Positions 24,357 through 32,143 of a stretch of DNA of 34,681 nt are shown here, piece after piece (position 1 is the first letter of the stretch; each line of letters starts with the position of its first letter). The translations under genes were made by a program, and so were the position numbers. A model generated the notes under the pieces. It made no database searches. It was not told the origin of the DNA and saw nothing but the letters and a program-made list of their open reading frames with translations. The DNA is from Nitrospirota bacterium (GTDB lineage: Bacteria; Nitrospirota; Thermodesulfovibrionia; SZUA-242). Where the stretch lies: the NCBI GenBank assembly GCA_003235715.1, contig QJVM01000260.1, forward strand, positions 1 through 34,681. Reading direction: 5' to 3'.

Positions 24357-26099
24357 TCAGATATTCGCGGTGATCTCGGGGAACACCTTGTAGAACATGA
24401 TGTAGGCCATGAGCAGCGTCAGAGCCAGGTTGAAGGATTGTCCGCAGACATACAGAATGAGGGGTTTTCCTCCCTTGAAATAATGGGCCAACTCTCGGAA
24501 GTTCGTGGCCAAACCGATGCTCGTGAAGGCGAGGCAGAAGAACCAGCCACGAAGGATACGGGTAAAGCCCCTGAGAACCCCGTGGTCCACCACGCTGTAG
24601 GCGACATCACTCCCCATGGTCTGGGTCATGAGAGAGAAGATGATGGACGCCCCGATAAACCCGATCACGAATTTCGGAAACCGATACCAGATTTCCATCG
24701 CCTGCACCTGCTGGCCCGGAACGCAATCCACACGGGCGCACCAGTAGACCGCCACGCAGAAGGCGATGACTCCGATGAGCACGTTCTGAATCATTTTGAC
24801 CGTGGCCGCCACGTAAAGGGCCTGCTCGCTAAGAAAGGCGCCGGCCGCGGCCACAGCACCGGTGGCATCGATGGTCCCGCCCATCCACGCGCCCCCAAGC
24901 ACATGGGGCATGTCCACCGCCTTGATGAAAGCCGGCATGGCCACCATCATGACGGCGGTGAAGACCAGCGACAGACCCACCGCCAGGGTCAGTTCCTCCT
25001 TCTTGGCCCGGCATGCGGCAGCCGTGGCAATGGCGGCCGAAACCCCGCAGACGGACATGTCGGACGAGATCGTGATATTGAGCGTCTTGGACTCCATCTT
25101 GAGGACCTTCTGCCCGAAGACGAACGTCCCGACGAGCACGACGGGGGTCACCACCCAGGCCACAAAGATCCCGGGCACGCCGATGGAAAGAATCTTGCCG
25201 AAAAGAATCTCGGCCCCCAGAAGCACCAGACCCGTCTTGATGTAGTATTCGGTCTGTACCGCCGGCATGACCCATTTGGGTGTCCCCACGGTGTTACTGA
25301 TGATCAGACCGAAGATGATGGCCCATGCGGCAAACCCGATGCCGTATTCCTTCATTGTCGCCTGGCCCTCCATGACATAGGCCAAGACGGCCACGATGAA
25401 GACAAACACGAACCCCCCCATGAACTTGGCCATATCGCCGGTCATCACCTGCTTGCCAATCCCGAAGAAGATCATCAGCGCAATCATGAGCCCAAACAGA
25501 TACGGGATCTGATTGTATGCGCCGGGCTTGGTCTTCTTCTTTGCGTCAGAAGCCTTCCGATGGGCGGCCCGCCACGAGTCGATGGAGGCTTTCGCCGAGG
25601 CGTTCAGACTCGCATCCTGGAATCCGGCCGCCTCAGCCGCCGCTTCGGCTTCCTGGGCCTGGGCCAGGGCCGCTCCCTCGACCGCTTTGGCCTTTTCGTA
25701 CTTGGGAACAGCCGCAGCCGCCTTGGCTTCGGCCTGCTCCTTGCCCATGATAAAGGAATCTAAAGGATTGCTCTTCCATCCGTGGGGCTTGCTGGTCCAC
25801 TTCTTGATGGCCTTCCCGATGTCCGAATCAGAGGCCTTGGGTTTCTTCTTCGCGTCGGTAGCCTTGTACCAGGCAATGGTCTTGAACGGCGCGCGTGCGG
25901 CCTCGGCCTTGATGGTGGCATTGGATTTATCAAAGGTTTCCTGCATCCCCTCCGGGGCCCGGGGAAAGAAAATCATCATGCCGATGATCAGCAATGCAAA
26001 TCCGAGCCAGATCGCCCAATAGTCTTCCTTCTTCCACAGGTCGGAAAACTGGCTGGAGCCGCGGTCCACAACTATTTCATTCTGCTTCTGTTCCGCCAT
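24357..26099 (-). CDS. YeiH-type putative sulfate exporter with a large N-terminal insert
   Basis: A 580-residue membrane protein of the UPF0324/YeiH (Cons_hypoth698) family, whose members are annotated as putative sulfate exporters. The family core begins at about residue 200 and has some ten helices, with ISSDMSVCGVSAAIATAAACRAKKEE and GGAWMGGTIDATGAVAAAGAF as the diagnostic blocks. Unusually, a first helix (about 29-46) is separated from the core by about 150 Ala/Lys/Glu-rich residues containing two copies of a K-A-T/S-D-A-K-K-K unit, each a short distance after a Trp (W78 and W176). GGGGGA precedes ATG 26099. It follows an exported rhodanese and is followed by a small membrane protein, so sulfur-compound handling is likely; substrate and direction are not established. 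Confidence 0.87.
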   Translation of the reverse strand: MAEQKQNEIVVDRGSSQFSDLWKKEDYWAIWLGFALLIIGMMIFFPRAPEGMQETFDKSNATIKAEAARAPFKTIAWYKATDAKKKPKASDSDIGKAIKKWTSKPHGWKSNPLDSFIMGKEQAEAKAAAAVPKYEKAKAVEGAALAQAQEAEAAAEAAGFQDASLNASAKASIDSWRAAHRKASDAKKKTKPGAYNQIPYLFGLMIALMIFFGIGKQVMTGDMAKFMGGFVFVFIVAVLAYVMEGQATMKEYGIGFAAWAIIFGLIISNTVGTPKWVMPAVQTEYYIKTGLVLLGAEILFGKILSIGVPGIFVAWVVTPVVLVGTFVFGQKVLKMESKTLNITISSDMSVCGVSAAIATAAACRAKKEELTLAVGLSLVFTAVMMVAMPAFIKAVDMPHVLGGAWMGGTIDATGAVAAAGAFLSEQALYVAATVKMIQNVLIGVIAFCVAVYWCARVDCVPGQQVQAMEIWYRFPKFVIGFIGASIIFSLMTQTMGSDVAYSVVDHGVLRGFTRILRGWFFCLAFTSIGLATNFRELAHYFKGGKPLILYVCGQSFNLALTLLMAYIMFYKVFPEITANI

Positions 26100-26125
26100 A
26101 AATATCCCCCTTCACCTCTAGAGTT

Positions 26126-26147
26126 CAGGGCTTCACGAGAAACCCTG
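26126..26147 (-). repeat. Hairpin between the rhodanese and YeiH-type genes
   Basis: CAGGGCTTC (26126-26134) and GAAACCCTG (26139-26147) form a 9-bp stem (one G-T in RNA) with a 4-base loop. No T-run follows. A second short stem, GGGGG/CCCCC at 26164-26178, lies beside it. These may adjust RNA stability or the ratio of the two products. Confidence 0.5.
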
Positions 26148-26202
26148 AGGGCAGGGGCACGAAGGGGGAGAGGCCCCCTCCGTGTTCCAAAAGCCCCCTT
26201 CA

Positions 26203-27249
26203 CTACTTGGACGCGGTCTGGTTGTCCAGTTTCTTCAGAGTCTCTTCGAGTTTGTCCAGCTTCTTGGTCAGTTTCTTGATATCCTTGTTGACCTTGTCAA
26301 AGTTGTAGTATTGCTGGCCATTGGGGGCTTCAACGGGATAGTTGGCAAAATCGCTGGCGTAGACTCTCCAGGATTCATCCCAGTTCGCCAGGTCCTTGAA
26401 TCCCATAAGCCGGAGTTCAAAATAGGTGAGCGTGGACCGGGTGCCGGTCTGGCAATAGGCCACCGTCCGCTTGTTCCGGTCGAGGGATCCGAAATTCTTG
26501 TTCAAGGCGTCGGGATCGAGGTACTCCACCGTGTCCATCTTCTCGGTCTTGGGGTTCTTGACCTTCTGGAGCGTATCCAGGTGGCTCACATTCATAGTGG
26601 TGTTCGGCACGTGTCCGCCACGGAGGGCCCGGATATCCGTACCCTCATGTTCCTTCTTGCTCCGGGAGTCGATAAACTGAACGCCTTTCTTCTTTCCGTT
26701 TGCAATGGACAGAACTTCATCCGTTGTGGCCACCAGGTTGTGCTGGACCTTGGCCTTGAAGGTCTTGGGGGCCTTCTTCACCGGAGTGGTATCCAGCCGG
26801 TTTCCGCTCTTCCTCCAGGCGTCGAGACCGCCATCAATCAGGTGCACCTTGTCATGGCCGAGGTATTCCATGATCCAGAACCCCACGGTGGCATCAGGGA
26901 GGGTATCCAGATTCCCGTGGTAAAAGACCACGTGGCTGTCGTTGCCAATTCCCACCTTGCTCAGGATGCTTTCGTACTTGGACGTATCGTTGAAGAGGCG
27001 GGCCGTTGAGTCCCGGAGAGCCTTCTTGCACCTTTTGCCCAAACTGATGGCACCGGGAATATGCCCTTTGACGTAGTCCTCAAGGTCCCTGCAGTCCACG
27101 ACGACCCAGTCGGGTTTTTCGATGTTCGATTTAACCTGGTCAGGGGTTATCAGCAGAGACGGATTGGCCCATTGGGCGGCAAAGCTCGTTCCGGCAAGCA
27201 GAACAAGGGCCACAGCCATGCCGATACCAGCAAATAGTTTCCTTGTCAT
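26203..27249 (-). CDS. Exported tandem-rhodanese sulfurtransferase
   Basis: A 348-residue secreted sulfurtransferase. ATG 27249 has AGGAGGT six bases upstream and opens with a signal peptide (TRKLFAGIG then a hydrophobic run, cleavage about 25 after FAA). Two rhodanese domains follow: the first (about 38-150) has VVVDCRDLEDYVKGHIPGA but its active-site loop reads FYHGNLDT without cysteine, so it is probably structural; the second (about 175-302) has the active Cys266 in AYCQTGTRST. The C-terminal 30 residues are a Lys/Leu coiled coil. It would move sulfane sulfur in the periplasm. It heads the operon with the YeiH-type transporter and has a sigma-54-type promoter. Confidence 0.9.
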   Translation of the reverse strand: MTRKLFAGIGMAVALVLLAGTSFAAQWANPSLLITPDQVKSNIEKPDWVVVDCRDLEDYVKGHIPGAISLGKRCKKALRDSTARLFNDTSKYESILSKVGIGNDSHVVFYHGNLDTLPDATVGFWIMEYLGHDKVHLIDGGLDAWRKSGNRLDTTPVKKAPKTFKAKVQHNLVATTDEVLSIANGKKKGVQFIDSRSKKEHEGTDIRALRGGHVPNTTMNVSHLDTLQKVKNPKTEKMDTVEYLDPDALNKNFGSLDRNKRTVAYCQTGTRSTLTYFELRLMGFKDLANWDESWRVYASDFANYPVEAPNGQQYYNFDKVNKDIKKLTKKLDKLEETLKKLDNQTASK

Positions 27250-27292
27250 AAGATGACCTCCTTGGGATGTCGCTTTTCGTCCTCTGACGATA

Positions 27293-27308
27293 TGCACGCG
27301 TGTTGCCA
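27293..27308 (-). promoter_or_regulatory. Sigma-54-type promoter of the rhodanese/YeiH operon
   Basis: On the minus strand TGGCAA-CACGC-GTGCA, with the invariant GG and GC 10 bases apart and two mismatches at the less strict places of TGGCAC-N5-TTGCA. It is 43 bases before the ATG, giving a leader of about 30 bases. A CCCATATGGG palindrome (27385-27394) lies about 80 bases upstream as a possible activator site. Confidence 0.55.
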
Positions 27309-27431
27309 TGACGGGCATCCCGAAACAGCAATATACGTACCACCGGGTTTTACCGGATTACCGTGTTTTTCCGAGTCCCGTTGTCCCATATGGGCCAGGA
27401 GAGGCTCTCTGAATGGCCACCCTTGGCCACC

Positions 27432-27461
27432 CCCGGCCCCCGGTTTGCTTTGCGGGCCGGG
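27432..27461. repeat. Inverted repeat in the rhodanese/glycosyltransferase intergenic region
   Basis: CCCGGCCC (27432-27439) and GGGCCGGG (27454-27461), perfect 8-bp arms, 14-base spacer. A short direct repeat GGCCACCC occurs just before it (from 27415 and 27425). No T-run follows on either strand. It sits in the divergent promoter region and its role is unknown. Confidence 0.5.
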
Positions 27462-27497
27462 CGTCGCCCATGGCACGGTGCGTGCAAAAGTCGAGGC

Positions 27498-28583
27498 ATG
27501 GAAAACAGGCCTCGCATTTCAGTCATCGTGCCCAATTACAACGGGGCCGCCACCCTGGCGCTTTGCCTTGAAAGCATCTTTGCCTCAGACCATGGTTCGT
27601 TTGAGGTCATTGTGGTGGACGATGCGTCCACGGATACGTCCCGGGAAATCGCGCAGCCGTTTCCGTGCCGTCTCGTGGAACTGAGCCTTCGCTCGGGGAC
27701 CGGGCGGGCGCGCACGACAGGCGCCCTGCACAGCACGGGAGAGATCCTTTTCTTCACGGATGCGGATTGCCTGCTTCAGAAGGACACTTTGCGTCGGGTC
27801 GAAACTGCGGTGAATCGCCTGGGGGAAACGGTAATCGTCGGCGGAACCTATACCCCTGTGCCTCATGACCGGGATTTCTTCAGCCTCTTCCAGTCCGTGT
27901 TTATCCACCATTCCGAGCTCCGAAACGTAGATTCTCCGGATTATGTGGCGGGCCATGCCATGGCCATTGCGGCGACGACGTTCTGGAAAACCGGGGGGTT
28001 TCCCGAGAACCGCCTCCCCATTCTGGAGGACGTGGAGTATAGTCACGGGCTCCGGCGGACGGGATACAGGCTTCTCATCAGGCCCGACATCCTGGTACAG
28101 CACGTGTTCAACTTCAACCTGTACCGCTCCTTCCGTAACGGCTGGAGAAAATCTTTTTACTGGACGAGATATTCCCTGGCGAACCGGGACCTGTGCGCAG
28201 ACTCGGGGACGGCGTCCCGAAGTCTGAAGGTCACCGTGGGAATGCACAGTATCTTTCTCCTCCTCGTGGTGTTGCAGGCCTCCGTGCCCCCCGTCTGGAT
28301 GGCCTGTCTGGGTGGGGCTCTCGCCGCATGCGTCTTTTGGACCAACCGAAACCTCCTCCGTGCGTTTCGTCGTGTCGCGGGGCCCGTCCGGGCAGGTCTC
28401 CTCTTTCTTTATTACGCGGCCCTCTATCCCTTCTGCATCGAAACGGGAAGTGCCCTCGGCTATATGGCTCACCTGAGGGAAGTCCTGTTCAGCGCCAAGC
28501 CTGAGACCACCGCTCTGGTCCCTTTGCCCGCCTCGGCCGAGACGGGACCTGCAGGGTCGGGCCGTCGGTTTGTGGCCGGCTGA
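27498..28583 (+). CDS. Family 2 glycosyltransferase with C-terminal membrane helices
   Basis: A 361-residue GT-A glycosyltransferase. It begins MENRPRISVIVPNYNG (ATG 27498), the normal N-terminus; the upstream open frame is not conserved. The nucleotide-binding segment VIVVDDASTDTS (about 35-46), the DXD-like TDADC (about 91-95) and the acceptor-side ILEDVEYSHGLRRTGYRLLI (about 175-194) are visible. Two or three hydrophobic segments after about 240 would anchor it to the inner membrane. It probably adds a sugar to a lipid-linked carrier or surface glycan; donor and acceptor are unknown. A radical SAM gene starts 12 bases after its stop, suggesting a two-gene operon. Confidence 0.88.
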   Translation: MENRPRISVIVPNYNGAATLALCLESIFASDHGSFEVIVVDDASTDTSREIAQPFPCRLVELSLRSGTGRARTTGALHSTGEILFFTDADCLLQKDTLRRVETAVNRLGETVIVGGTYTPVPHDRDFFSLFQSVFIHHSELRNVDSPDYVAGHAMAIAATTFWKTGGFPENRLPILEDVEYSHGLRRTGYRLLIRPDILVQHVFNFNLYRSFRNGWRKSFYWTRYSLANRDLCADSGTASRSLKVTVGMHSIFLLLVVLQASVPPVWMACLGGALAACVFWTNRNLLRAFRRVAGPVRAGLLFLYYAALYPFCIETGSALGYMAHLREVLFSAKPETTALVPLPASAETGPAGSGRRFVAG

Positions 28584-28595
28584 GCGGGTCCACCC

Positions 28596-29777
28596 GTGAG
28601 ATTTTCATCCCTCAGGTTCCTGCCGTGCCTTTTCCGGAAAACCCGGCCTGTGCAGCTCACGGTATTCCTCACAAGGAAATGCAATGCCCGGTGTTCCTTC
28701 TGCTTCTATCTTTCCCGCACCTCCCCGTCGGGGGAGGATGCCCCGGAACTCACCCTTGATGAACTCTCCGAGGTTTCCAGACATACGGGACGTCTTCTCT
28801 GGCTCGCCTTATCCGGCGGAGAGTTCTTTCTTCGGCCCGATCTGGTAGAAGTGGTCGAAGCCTTTTACAGAAACTCGTCGCCCTCCATCATCCTCCTCCC
28901 GACAAACGGAATCGCCACGGATCTCATCGTCGACAAGGTCAGCCAGATCGTCCGACGTTCGCCACGAAGTACGGTCGTTGTAAAGGTTTCCGTGGACGGT
29001 CAGGAGGAAACCCATGACAGACTCCGAGGCGTTTCGGGCGCCCGGCGGAAGGCCATGGAAACCTGCAGGGAACTGGGACGCATGGCCCGCTGTTTCAAGA
29101 ATCTGGAAGTCGGAGTGAACTCTGTTTTCTGCCGGGCCAACGAGGCGGAAATGGAAGCCCTTGTTCGCGAGATCCGCGCCCTGGGCGAGGTCACCACACA
29201 CACGGTATCCATGGTTCGGGACAAGGTGGGGGACCCGTCTCTGCCCGAAGTCGACTGGGCCCGCTACGAACAGGTTGCGGACCGGCTCGCCGGTGATCTG
29301 ATGGAATCACGGGGCAGGCGGTACCGTTTCAGTGGCGCTCGGCTGAAAGCGGCCCAGGACGTCCTCCAGAGGAGAACCATACGGGAAACAGCACGGGTTC
29401 GCAGGTCGCAGGGCCCCTGCTATGCCGGAAAGCTGACCCTGGTGCTCACGGAAACGGGGGATGTCTTCCCGTGCGAATCCTTTACCAGGAAATTGGGGAA
29501 CGTCCGGTCAGACGGTTATGACCTGCAGGCCCTGGTTAAGCAGAAGCGCTCGCTTAGAATCATTGACGGTATAAATCGTGAAGGGTGCTGGTGCACGCAC
29601 GAGTGCTATCACATGATGAATATCCTGTTCAACCCCCGGAGAGTTCCTGAACTCGCAAGAGAGTTCCTGCGGCTTCCCGGCGGACCGCCTTTGTTCGCGC
29701 AACGATCTTCCTTTCCTTCACCCCGTCACCGCCGACTCGTGAACGCGGCTGCCTGCCCTCCAGAGTCGCGTCAGTGA
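28596..29777 (+). CDS. Radical SAM protein with SPASM/twitch-like C-terminal cysteines
   Basis: A 393-residue radical SAM enzyme starting at GTG 28596. The cluster motif C29-x3-C33-x2-C36 (CNARCSFC) is followed by the SAM-binding LALSGGEFFLRPDL (about 69-82). The C-terminal third carries more cysteines (GPCYAGK, FPCESF, CWC, ECYHMM), the layout of SPASM or twitch domains that hold an extra iron-sulfur cluster and are common in peptide- and glycolipid-modifying enzymes. Product unknown. Its last 60 bases overlap, tail to tail, the end of the B12-type radical SAM gene on the minus strand. Confidence 0.88.
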   Translation: MRFSSLRFLPCLFRKTRPVQLTVFLTRKCNARCSFCFYLSRTSPSGEDAPELTLDELSEVSRHTGRLLWLALSGGEFFLRPDLVEVVEAFYRNSSPSIILLPTNGIATDLIVDKVSQIVRRSPRSTVVVKVSVDGQEETHDRLRGVSGARRKAMETCRELGRMARCFKNLEVGVNSVFCRANEAEMEALVREIRALGEVTTHTVSMVRDKVGDPSLPEVDWARYEQVADRLAGDLMESRGRRYRFSGARLKAAQDVLQRRTIRETARVRRSQGPCYAGKLTLVLTETGDVFPCESFTRKLGNVRSDGYDLQALVKQKRSLRIIDGINREGCWCTHECYHMMNILFNPRRVPELAREFLRLPGGPPLFAQRSSFPSPRHRRLVNAAACPPESRQ

Positions 29778-31163
29778 TTTCAGTCCCTTCCAGGCTGTAA
29801 GCAGGTCCCGCCCGGTCCGGATGGCCGCGACCCGCCGAATCAGGAAAGAGGGTCTGGAGTAAAACCGCCGGAACGCCATCTGTCTCAGTTCGACAATTTG
29901 CTGACGGGTCATGGTATAGGGAATGAACGCGGCCCCTTGGTAGGTGTAATCGTTTAAATCCTTGGATACGGTTCCGTAACACGACGCCTGGTCATAAAGA
30001 TCCGTCCCCGGGAAGGGGGTTAGAGCGTGGAAGTTGGCAAAGTGAGGGTCCAGGCGACACGCAAACTCGATGGTCTGGAGCGCTTCTTCATAGGTCTCTC
30101 CGGGCAGGCCAATGATAAAAGGGGTGAACACATGAAGGCCCGCTCGTTTTGCGGACCGGACCGCTCTTTCCACCTGCGAAAGCGTGATTCCCTTCCTGAC
30201 CGTGTTAAGGTTTTTCTGCACGCCGCTTTCGGCGCCGATGAGGATCGCCCAGCATCCGGCCTTCCGGAACGCCTTGAGAAGCCCTTCATCCACCTGGTTT
30301 GCACATGCGGATGCAAACCAGGAAAACCTGAGCCTGCGTTTCCGGATCTTCTCGACCAGTTCGAGAGCGCGGTCCCGGTCCGCGGCCAGGGTGTCGTCAA
30401 TGAATTTGATCTCCCGGTATCCTTGAGACAGACAGAGCTCGATTTCTTCGATAACGTTATCCAGGCTCCGGTAGCGGATTCCTGAAGCGCGAGTCCGGTC
30501 CATTTGAAAACAATAAAGGCATCGACGGTTGCATCCTCGAGAGGTGAGGACAACCGCCACAGGCTTCTTTCGATAGGTGCCCGGGGGCGGGATGTAACGC
30601 CCGGCCTCTCCAAGCAGATGCCGGGCGGGAAAGGCCAGCCGGTCCAGGTCCGTGACAAAGGGCCTTGGGGCGTTCGCGACGATACGCCCGTCGGCCGCCC
30701 GGAAGACCAGGCCGGGGAGGCCGCGGAGCAAATCCCCTGTTCTGAGCCGGTCCAGCAACTCCACCACGGTTTCCTCTCCCTCGCCGGTGACCACGGCGTC
30801 GAGGGCGTGGCAGTCCGTAAGGCATCCCTCACGCACCGCGATGGGATAGGGACCCCCGGCCACGATAAACGCATCCGGCAGAACCGCCCGGACCGCCTCC
30901 GCCGTAATCTTTGCCCTGGGCCATCCGAATGCCGTGGAGTAGATCCCCACAAACCCGCACCCGCCCTCCGAAACCTGGCGGATGATCTCGTCATGGTCCA
31001 TGAAAGCGCCGTTCAGGAACCGGACCGGATAACCCGCCGCTTCCATGGCCGAGGCCACATACAGCGTTCCAAGCGGTTGCCAGTAGTTGATCTGGGATTC
31101 GACCGTCCTGGAGGAAAAGATGTCTTCGGGGTGCCAGGAGGGAATAATCAGTGCAGACTTCAC
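29718..31163 (-). CDS. B12-binding-domain radical SAM protein
   Basis: A 481-residue protein with an N-terminal Rossmann-like cobalamin-binding region (KSALIIPSWHPEDIF, then FVGIYSTAFGWPRA, VAGGPYPIAVREGCL, VTGEGEETVVELL) and a radical SAM domain with CNRRCLYC and the later KFIDDTLAADRDRA and GAESGVQKNLNTVRKGI segments. The DxHxxG cobalamin ligand motif is not evident, as in many relatives. Start: homologues begin near MKSALIIP, so GTG 31163 (GGGG five bases ahead) is chosen; GTG 31169 or TTG 31205 are alternatives. It lies 31 bases after the universal stress gene on the same strand. Methylation or ring chemistry on a lipid or cofactor is typical of the class; the substrate is unknown. Confidence 0.88.
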   Translation of the reverse strand: MKSALIIPSWHPEDIFSSRTVESQINYWQPLGTLYVASAMEAAGYPVRFLNGAFMDHDEIIRQVSEGGCGFVGIYSTAFGWPRAKITAEAVRAVLPDAFIVAGGPYPIAVREGCLTDCHALDAVVTGEGEETVVELLDRLRTGDLLRGLPGLVFRAADGRIVANAPRPFVTDLDRLAFPARHLLGEAGRYIPPPGTYRKKPVAVVLTSRGCNRRCLYCFQMDRTRASGIRYRSLDNVIEEIELCLSQGYREIKFIDDTLAADRDRALELVEKIRKRRLRFSWFASACANQVDEGLLKAFRKAGCWAILIGAESGVQKNLNTVRKGITLSQVERAVRSAKRAGLHVFTPFIIGLPGETYEEALQTIEFACRLDPHFANFHALTPFPGTDLYDQASCYGTVSKDLNDYTYQGAAFIPYTMTRQQIVELRQMAFRRFYSRPSFLIRRVAAIRTGRDLLTAWKGLKSLTRLWRAGSRVHESAVTG

Positions 31164-31194
31164 GGACACCCCGTGGACATAACCGTTGGCCCCT

Positions 31195-31659
31195 CTATTT
31201 GGCAACCAGAACGGGTATCGAGGCCCGGTCCACGACTTCGCGGCTCACGCTCCCGATGAACAGGTTCTTCCGGTCGGGGTTTCGGGACCCGATGATGATC
31301 ATCTCCGCGTTCTCCGCCTCGGCCGTCTTCAGGATCTCCTCAGCCGGATGCCCCTCGCGGATCAGGGGTTTCACGCCATCGACGCCCCGCTTCCGAAGTT
31401 CGTCTGAAAAGTAGGCCGTCACCCTCCGGGCCTTCTCGTCAAGGCCTTCCTGGTGTGCCGTACCCTGAAGGGACTCCCGCAGGGTCTTCATCTCGGATTC
31501 ACTCAGGATCAGGTCATCCATGACCGAGCGCCCCTCGGGTTTCTGAACATACAGCAGCACCACGGTCTCGGGGCGGGTGCATGTAAAGAGGGAGGCCATG
31601 GTTTCTATGGCATGAAGGGAACGTTTGGATTCGTCAACCGCAACCAGTATCTTTTTCAA
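31195..31659 (-). CDS. Universal stress protein (UspA family)
   Basis: A 154-residue single-domain Usp. It starts at TTG 31659 (L-K-K-I-L-V-A-V-D, read as Met), with GAGGG a few bases upstream; there is no in-frame ATG close by. The C-terminal nucleotide-binding region reads IIIGSRNPDRKNLFIGSVSREVVDRASIPVLVAK: the final G-S-V-S is kept but the first glycines of the G-2x-G-9x-G pattern are partly replaced, so ATP binding is uncertain. It follows the two small membrane proteins of the yeeE operon and may tie that operon to energy or sulfur stress; this is inference. Confidence 0.9.
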   Translation of the reverse strand: MKKILVAVDESKRSLHAIETMASLFTCTRPETVVLLYVQKPEGRSVMDDLILSESEMKTLRESLQGTAHQEGLDEKARRVTAYFSDELRKRGVDGVKPLIREGHPAEEILKTAEAENAEMIIIGSRNPDRKNLFIGSVSREVVDRASIPVLVAK

Positions 31660-31701
31660 AACATACCCTCTCTTTCTCGTGAAGGGGCCGTGTTCGGGAT
31701 G

Positions 31702-31911
31702 TTATTCATCTGTCTTCAGCAGGTTTTTGTAATATTCGTTCATTTCCTCGCTGATGCCCTCGACCCCTTCAGAACCTCCGCCATAGCCGGCTGCTTCCAC
31801 GGCCCCGAAATAACCGGGCTCCGTGCCTGTCTTCGCCGATACCGCCCAGCCTCCTGCGAATCCAACGCCCCACATCGCAACCGCCAGTAGAAACCATATT
31901 CCCGATTTCAT
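31702..31911 (-). CDS. Small single-pass membrane protein B, paralogue of the gene before it
   Basis: A 69-residue protein of unknown family. GGAGG lies four bases before ATG 31911. It has one membrane helix (about 4-26), then a Gly/Glu-rich linker and an acidic tail ending NEYYKNLLKTD. Compared with the 67-residue neighbour, both open MKxx[LI]W, both have GFxxG[YW][SA]V at the end of the helix, and both end with a [DE]-x-YYKxL-x3-D unit, so the two are clearly duplicates that have drifted. The gap between them is nine bases. Position right after tusA suggests that they assist the YeeE/TusA pair. Confidence 0.78.
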   Translation of the reverse strand: MKSGIWFLLAVAMWGVGFAGGWAVSAKTGTEPGYFGAVEAAGYGGGSEGVEGISEEMNEYYKNLLKTDE

Positions 31912-31920
31912 CCTGCCTCC

Positions 31921-32124
31921 CTATTCCGACCCGCCCGAATCATCCTGCTGGTACAGGCTCTTGTAGTAATCTTCCAGGTTCTCAATCGTTTCAGCCTGCT
32001 GCGTGGGCGCCGATTCGGTCTTGACCCCAAACCCGACCTCCATGAACGGAGGCACGCTGTAGCCCATCATGAAGCCCAGAAGCACGGACACCAAAAGAAT
32101 AATGATCCACAATTGTTGTTTCAT
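31921..32124 (-). CDS. Small single-pass membrane protein A
   Basis: A 67-residue protein of unknown family. The frame is open further upstream inside tusA, but GGGGAGG six bases before ATG 32124 and the immediate membrane helix (about 5-22) fix the start. A short Pro-containing linker (SVPPFMEVGFG) leads to a Thr/Gln/Glu-rich stretch and the tail ENLEDYYKSLYQQD. It starts 19 bases after tusA. By the positive-inside rule the short Lys-bearing N-terminus would be cytoplasmic and the acidic YYK tail periplasmic, facing the entry side of a YeeE-type channel. No known function. Confidence 0.78.
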   Translation of the reverse strand: MKQQLWIIILLVSVLLGFMMGYSVPPFMEVGFGVKTESAPTQQAETIENLEDYYKSLYQQDDSGGSE

Positions 32125-32143
32125 CGCTGCCTCCCCGCGGGAC

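Noticed and set aside
24330-25763. 477-codon plus-strand frame
   Set aside because: Antisense shadow of the YeiH-type gene; His/Gly/Asp-rich composition typical of reverse reading of a GC-rich membrane gene.
27471-27486. TGGCAC-GGTGC-GTGCA, a plus-strand -24/-12 match before the glycosyltransferase
   Set aside because: The predicted start falls at about 27496, two bases before the ATG and past any ribosome site, so it is more likely chance in a GC-rich region.
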